From positions 1 through 17,568 of the forward strand of contig BNTV01000102.1 of NCBI GenBank assembly GCA_025996865.1: a stretch of 17,568 nt of DNA. The letters run 5' to 3'. Origin of the DNA: Bacteroidia bacterium (GTDB lineage Bacteria; Bacteroidota; Bacteroidia; Bacteroidales; Azobacteroidaceae). The notes beneath the pieces are model-generated. The model was given only the letters and a program-made list of their open reading frames with translations. It was not told where the DNA came from and did not search any database. Every line of letters begins with the position of its first letter. Position 1 is the first letter of the stretch. A program made the translations under genes and the position numbers. Below, in pieces: positions 12,978-17,568 of the stretch.

Positions 12978-14873
12978 ATGAAAAAGACAAATAAATATAT
13001 TCTTCCGGTCGTAATATTCGTCGTATTCTCATGTACGGATGTTTTGGACCAAAAAGCCGTTGATTCTTTTAATGAAGATGTAGTGTTCTCCGATATTAAT
13101 CTGACAAAAGCCTATTTAGGAGCTTGTTATAGTATGATGGGCGGGAGAAACACAGATGGACAGGCTAATGATGGCGTCCTCGGTTTACATCGGGATATGC
13201 TTACGTCAGCAACGGATCAAACCTTATGCCCTTTCCGCCCGCAAAACTATGTGCACCTGAAAGGTACATTGAGTCCGGATCAACTTGGTTATTTCGCCAG
13301 CGATTCCCACGGTGGATGGCTTCGTTGGATGAACCTCTACTATAATATTCAAAATCTGAATAGCATCCTTGCACACATTGATCAAGTTCCGGTAAATACA
13401 TCCGTAGAAGAAAACCTTCGTACCCAAATAAAGGGAGAAGCTTATTTCATAAGAGCGTTAATGTACACACATCTTTTGTTTGTTCACGGTGGTGTTGTGC
13501 TTTCAAGTAAGCCTTACAAGTTAAATGAAGATTTCCTGAGTATTAAAAGGTCGTCTATTGCTGCAACAAAGGATTTTATTCTTGAGGACATCGGCCATGC
13601 CATTGAGTTTTTGCCACCGACCATGGAACAGGGTCGTGCTACCCGTGCAGCAGCCGGCGCCTTAAAATCAAGACTGCTCCTTTTCTGTGCCGGCAAACTG
13701 ACCAATGGAGGTTATGAATCAACGAATGAATTGGTTTCGTTTCCGGCAGGTAGCCAGACAGCGCTTTTGGAAGCTGCCCGAAATGCGGCAAAAGACGTGA
13801 TGGATGGTAAATACGGTAACTTTGCGCTTGTCGGGAATACCGCCGAACCCGTTTTACCGCTTACCGAAGCACAGATTCAGGAATATGCCGATACTTATTT
13901 TTATATCTTCGACCAGAAAGGCGCATGGAACAGTGAAACTATCTGGGGAATACAATTCCCGCTTCAGGATGGCAGGGTAAATCAGGTAAATCTTTGGAAT
14001 GGACCGAATGGTTATCATAACTATGGGAATAATGAGCCTACCGAAGAAGCGGTAAGGTCGTTCGAAATGGCTGACGGAACTCCGTTTGTATGGGACGCCA
14101 CCAATCAGGGGAACGATACCTTGCGGACTGCAACGGCGGTACAACTTGCAACAAATCCGCTGTTAAGTCCTTACAATGGCCGCGAACCTCGCTTTTACGC
14201 AACGGTATTGTATCATGGCGCTCCGTGGCAGGAACGTCCTGCGGATGCAAAAGGGTTTGACCCTTATAACTTGATTCAGACAGGGCATTTCTACAATCTT
14301 GATGGCTCTATCGCACAGAGGGGAGTGGATACCCGGCAGGGTTCCATTGATGACTGGAATGGAACAAAAACCGGATATTATCTGAAGAAATTTATGGATC
14401 CGGCTACAGTGGGACAATACTATAACAATACAAATACCTGGGTTGAATTTCGTTATGCCGAGATATTACTGAACTATGCCGAGGCATGTATTGAACTTGG
14501 CGGGGGCGATAATATCCAAAATGGACTTGCTGCGTTGAATCTGGTGAGACACCGTGCAGGTCTCCCCAGCCGCATGACATCAGATCAGGCGGAAGCCAGA
14601 ACATTCCTGCGCCATGAAAGAGCCATTGAGTTCTTTGGCGAAGGACACCGTTTCTGGGATATCCGTCGCTGGATGATCTTTGATCAGGTAGTTAAAAATG
14701 TGTATGGTATGAAAATTAAGGAATTTATTAATGGAGACATGGAATGGAAACTGGATTACAACGATTTAGAAGATTCGAGAACTTGGGCAGGTAATCAATT
14801 CTATTGGTTGCCTATTCCACGGGACGAAGTGAATAAAGCGCCGCTATTACAACAAAATCCCGGTTATAATTAA
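12978..14873 (+). CDS. SusD/RagB-family glycan-binding outer-membrane lipoprotein
   Basis: Surface lipoprotein that caps the SusC barrel and binds the glycan before import. A signal peptide ends in a lipobox VFSC with C19 as lipidation site. SusD features include the N-terminal helical pair with NLYYNIQNLNSIL near 119-131 and GEAYFIRALMYTHLLF at 153-168 (TPR-like repeats), and the C-terminal hallmark GEGHRFWDIRRW at 554-565, LPIP at 611-614 and the terminal NPGYN. At 631 residues it is longer than many SusD proteins (about 500-550), consistent with a large variable binding region. It starts 34 bases after susC and is followed 28 bases later by the putative hydrolase, so one transcript is likely. 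The ligand cannot be predicted. Confidence 0.95.
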   Translation: MKKTNKYILPVVIFVVFSCTDVLDQKAVDSFNEDVVFSDINLTKAYLGACYSMMGGRNTDGQANDGVLGLHRDMLTSATDQTLCPFRPQNYVHLKGTLSPDQLGYFASDSHGGWLRWMNLYYNIQNLNSILAHIDQVPVNTSVEENLRTQIKGEAYFIRALMYTHLLFVHGGVVLSSKPYKLNEDFLSIKRSSIAATKDFILEDIGHAIEFLPPTMEQGRATRAAAGALKSRLLLFCAGKLTNGGYESTNELVSFPAGSQTALLEAARNAAKDVMDGKYGNFALVGNTAEPVLPLTEAQIQEYADTYFYIFDQKGAWNSETIWGIQFPLQDGRVNQVNLWNGPNGYHNYGNNEPTEEAVRSFEMADGTPFVWDATNQGNDTLRTATAVQLATNPLLSPYNGREPRFYATVLYHGAPWQERPADAKGFDPYNLIQTGHFYNLDGSIAQRGVDTRQGSIDDWNGTKTGYYLKKFMDPATVGQYYNNTNTWVEFRYAEILLNYAEACIELGGGDNIQNGLAALNLVRHRAGLPSRMTSDQAEARTFLRHERAIEFFGEGHRFWDIRRWMIFDQVVKNVYGMKIKEFINGDMEWKLDYNDLEDSRTWAGNQFYWLPIPRDEVNKAPLLQQNPGYN

Positions 14874-14901
14874 AATTAGATATTGTTAAATAAAAAAATA
14901 C

Positions 14902-16914
14902 ATGATGAAACACTTATTTATTATTCTTAGTCTTATCGTTTACACTTTGGCAGGGTGTACTTCGATTTCCCGATCTCCGCTTCAACTGGAGAATGAACAT
15001 TTGCTGGCTGTTTTTGATGCCTCCAACGGTTCTTTAGTCAAGTTAGTTAACAAAAAGAGTAACTGGAACATAATCTACCGCGGACAGTTGGGACAATCGT
15101 TTGACATGCTTGTACCGTTGGAATGGAAGCGCTTTCACTATGTGCGGGGCGTTGACCAGTCTCCGCCCGAAATCGAAGCGACTGCCGGTAAAATCACGTT
15201 TACATGGAACTCACTGAAATCAAAACTGCTTGACAAACCATTGAATATAAAATTCATCGGAGAAGTTACCCTGACGCCCGACGGCCTCACCTATTCCGGA
15301 AAGGTAATTAACAATGATACCCACGTTGTTGAATATGTCGGGTGGCCGTATTGGGGGGAGATGGCTGTACCGGACAAGGCACAACGCTTTTTCTGTGAGT
15401 CAATCAATCAGAGAAAAGAACTTCACCCCAATTTTCAAAACGAACAGGGTTACTGGGGCGCGGACTATCCGACCCAGTCCGTCACTTTACCCGAAAGCGC
15501 TTTTCTGCTGATGAGAAACGATAACGAAGGTATCACAGGTGTCAGCGAACAGACTGTACCGCAGGAACTTGTTGTGGCTTCCCATGAATTAATCCCCGGA
15601 TGGGAATATGATAATCCCACATCGGATGTGATGGACGGACAGCTTGTGAGAATTCAGTTTAAGGTGAACAGGCTGATTTTTACGCCTCCGGAAGAATCGC
15701 GGGAACTTGTTCCTTTCAACCTGTCTTTATACGAAGGAACGTGGCATAAAGGAGTTGATGTTTACAAAGGATGGAAACGGGAAGCGATCAAACAGCCGGA
15801 CATTATCGACCTGATGAAAGAACCCCATACATGGCGGTGCGTGAATATTTCAAATGCACAGGAACTGGTGCGGTTGGCGCAGGAATCGAAAACACAGGGA
15901 ATATCCGTACTTCATGTTAACGGATGGCGCGCTGCCGATACAGAAGATAACATGCAATCTGTTGACGGACTGGTATCAGCCATAAAGAAATGTCAGCAGT
16001 TGGGTGTTAAAATCGTACTTGATTTGCACATCAACGCTGCCGACAAAAATTCACCATGGTATAACAGTGAACTGAAAAATTACGTCATCACAAATCTTTA
16101 CGGCATGACAACAGACATCCGCATGTTGTGTCCGCACACACAAGGATTGATTTCAATTACGGAAAACAAGTATGCAAAAAACACAGTCATGTCGGCAGCC
16201 GACGGCATTATTATTAATGACAATAATAACAATGGCGGCACTTTCTTCTGTTTCGACCCGAATCATGGGCATGGGATACCTGCATTTATACAAACCGGAA
16301 CATACAACCTCGACCGGTTATTTGCCGCCGGGGTAAAAAAAGCCAATCCGGGGACAGCTGTATTGGGATTCGGTTTTCTTGATGCCCAAACGGCTATTTA
16401 TGACGGGTACCGAATGGGAAATGGTTTTCTACGACAGGAAAAACATCGCTATGTCAATACGCAAACTCCGATTATATCGGTAATTGAAGACCGTACCGCA
16501 AGAGAAGATCTGAATCTCTGTCTAAAAGATAAATATACGATTTGTTACAACTTTTCCCTGTTGGGAAGGGAACCGGACAAATACCCTTTGATTGTCAAAT
16601 ATGGCAGGGAAATAGAATCTCTGAGGAAAAAATATAAAGACTTTATCTGGGACGGCAAATTTTTAGACACGCAGGGAGCACGTGTAGAAGGCGCTCACCT
16701 CTCCTACTCCGTCTTTCAGGCTGCAGACGGGCGCAAGGGACTGGTTATTGTCAACAACGGAACGGATAATGCCTCAACGGCCAAAGTGACCGTCGAAGGG
16801 TCGAACCGGTCGTTGACGGTCGCTTCACCTGAAAAGCCAGAAGGAGTCGTTTACAACGGCAGTGTTTCAATAGAGCCGCTGTCCGCAATAGTAGTAATGG
16901 AAAATCAAAATTAA
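14902..16914 (+). CDS. Secreted lipoprotein, putative glycoside hydrolase (DUF6259-like)
   Basis: A 670-residue lipoprotein (lipobox LAGC, C19), so outer-membrane anchored. Residues 27 to about 270 look like a galactose-mutarotase-like beta-sandwich (LENEHLLAVFDASNGSLVKLVN near the start, then GLTYSGKVIN and VGWPYWGEMAVPD). From about 280 (EGTWHKGVDVYKGWKRE) a TIM-barrel-like region follows, with alternating hydrophobic strands such as GISVLHVNGW (333-342), GVKIVLDLH (368-376), ADGIIIND (433-440) and CFDPNHGHGIP (450-460). A beta C-terminal domain runs from about 585. This domain order resembles proteins annotated DUF6259, found in glycan-degrading bacteria; I infer a hydrolase but know no assigned activity. 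D435, D440, D452, H455 and H457 are candidate active-site residues. ATG codons at 14902 and 14905 are both possible. The next gene is a paralog. Confidence 0.65.
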   Translation: MMKHLFIILSLIVYTLAGCTSISRSPLQLENEHLLAVFDASNGSLVKLVNKKSNWNIIYRGQLGQSFDMLVPLEWKRFHYVRGVDQSPPEIEATAGKITFTWNSLKSKLLDKPLNIKFIGEVTLTPDGLTYSGKVINNDTHVVEYVGWPYWGEMAVPDKAQRFFCESINQRKELHPNFQNEQGYWGADYPTQSVTLPESAFLLMRNDNEGITGVSEQTVPQELVVASHELIPGWEYDNPTSDVMDGQLVRIQFKVNRLIFTPPEESRELVPFNLSLYEGTWHKGVDVYKGWKREAIKQPDIIDLMKEPHTWRCVNISNAQELVRLAQESKTQGISVLHVNGWRAADTEDNMQSVDGLVSAIKKCQQLGVKIVLDLHINAADKNSPWYNSELKNYVITNLYGMTTDIRMLCPHTQGLISITENKYAKNTVMSAADGIIINDNNNNGGTFFCFDPNHGHGIPAFIQTGTYNLDRLFAAGVKKANPGTAVLGFGFLDAQTAIYDGYRMGNGFLRQEKHRYVNTQTPIISVIEDRTAREDLNLCLKDKYTICYNFSLLGREPDKYPLIVKYGREIESLRKKYKDFIWDGKFLDTQGARVEGAHLSYSVFQAADGRKGLVIVNNGTDNASTAKVTVEGSNRSLTVASPEKPEGVVYNGSVSIEPLSAIVVMENQN

Positions 16915-16919
16915 AGGAA

Positions 16920-17568
16920 ATGAAAAAATATATCTTATTCGTAATTTGTATAATATGCGCCGGTTTTGTCCATGCGCAACACAGCCATCAATCGGAGACC
17001 GGTTTCATCTCCTGTACTTTTGATCCGGACAATGGCGCGCTGACCGGCTTAGTCAATAAAAAGACAGGATGGAATGTCCTTGCCGACGGTAAATACGGAA
17101 ATTCGTTCAACATGCGCATCAAACTGCCCGATGGAAAAATCTGTAACCTCAACGGAAAATCCCAGCAGAAACCCAAAATAGACCAGGATGGCAACCTTGT
17201 TACCTTTACATGGAGTAACCTGAAAAACAATGGTAAGGATTTGAATATTGCCTTTATCGGCAGCATCAGAATTGACAGTGAAGAAGGCTTGCTTTACAGC
17301 GGTGAAGTAAAAAACAGCTCGGACGCCGTTGTTGAAGAGCTTGTCTGGCCCTACATCGGAGAGGTTGCCGTTCCCGATAAAAATAAAAAGTTCAATTTTC
17401 AGCACGTTACCTATTCGGCGATGTCGGAGACTTCCTTGTATCCGGATATAAACAATTATAATGGCAGCTGTTCGTTGCCCGTTAACTGTTTCGGACTGCT
17501 GAATAACGATAAAGAAGGTCTGTACATCAGCAGTAAGGACGTAGATTTAAACGAATACATCCATTGCC
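16920..17568 (+). CDS. Second secreted paralog of the DUF6259-like protein, 3'-truncated by the window
   Basis: The frame starts at 16920, 5 bases after the previous stop with AAAGGA before the ATG, and stays open to the window end (216 codons). MKKYILFVICIICAGFVHAQHS is a signal peptide with likely cleavage after HA; it lacks a proper lipobox, so the product should be periplasmic and soluble. The visible part matches the N-terminal beta-sandwich of the preceding protein: FDPDNGALTGLVNKKTGWN against FDASNGSLVKLVNKKSNWN; then VTFTWSNLK, LNIAFIGSI, LLYSGEVKN, VWPYIGEVAVPDK and LLNNDKEGLYISSKD. The catalytic region lies outside the window, so only homology to its neighbour can be claimed. It is part of the same PUL operon, and the PUL evidently continues to the right. 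Confidence 0.8.
   Translation, partial: MKKYILFVICIICAGFVHAQHSHQSETGFISCTFDPDNGALTGLVNKKTGWNVLADGKYGNSFNMRIKLPDGKICNLNGKSQQKPKIDQDGNLVTFTWSNLKNNGKDLNIAFIGSIRIDSEEGLLYSGEVKNSSDAVVEELVWPYIGEVAVPDKNKKFNFQHVTYSAMSETSLYPDINNYNGSCSLPVNCFGLLNNDKEGLYISSKDVDLNEYIHC

Noticed and set aside
16936..16952. ATTCGTAATTTGTA, similar to the heptamer repeat before etfBA
   Set aside because: It lies within the signal-peptide codons of the second paralog and is only two units; taken as chance.
1..17568. CRISPR array, prophage or integrase genes
   Set aside because: No regularly spaced repeats, phage structural genes, recombinase or tRNA attachment site were seen on either strand.

Overview
The window looks like chromosomal DNA of a member of the Bacteroidales (phylum Bacteroidota). 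The evidence is a SusC/SusD pair, several promoters of the Bacteroidota type (TTG, 20 bases, TAnnTTTG), few Shine-Dalgarno sequences, and housekeeping proteins of Bacteroidota character. I cannot name the genus from sequence alone.

Region 1 (1-4157, minus strand) is housekeeping. rpmH (ribosomal protein L34) has its own well-formed promoter and terminator. After it comes a tightly packed operon: a membrane-anchored PASTA protein, an RluD-type pseudouridine synthase, D-Ala-D-Ala ligase (ddl), a PlsC/PlsB-type acyltransferase, and the first codons of what looks like glutamine-dependent NAD+ synthase. Genes overlap or abut within a few bases, so translational coupling is likely.

Region 2 (4158-8024, plus strand) is an electron-transfer module. 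It holds ETF-quinone oxidoreductase followed by a single polypeptide that fuses both ETF subunits (EtfB then EtfA). Together they would carry electrons from a flavin dehydrogenase, encoded elsewhere, to the quinone pool.

Region 3 (8025-17568, plus strand) is a polysaccharide-utilisation locus (PUL): a LacI-family regulator, SusC, SusD, and two tandem paralogous secreted proteins with a mutarotase-like N-terminal region; the longer one continues into a probable TIM barrel. One paralog is a lipoprotein and the other has a plain signal peptide. The second runs off the window, so the PUL continues beyond it.

The most interesting signals are in the two non-coding stretches of region 3. (a) A 127-bp leader is repeated without gaps upstream of lacI and upstream of susC. 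Each copy ends in the identical 18-mer ATGCAAAATCGATTTTTC, whose core is a 12-bp palindrome centred on CG, as expected of a LacI-family operator. (b) In the susC leader the minus strand carries a complete small transcription unit: TTG-N20-TATCTTTG promoter over the susC start, about 95 nt, then an 11-bp-stem terminator with a T-tract. This has the layout of the cis-antisense sRNAs described for Bacteroides PULs. (c) A 134-bp MITE-like element with 18-bp inverted repeats and a candidate ATTA target duplication lies upstream of lacI, where a -33 box would be expected. The combined model, which is inference, is dual control of the PUL by LacI and an antisense RNA.
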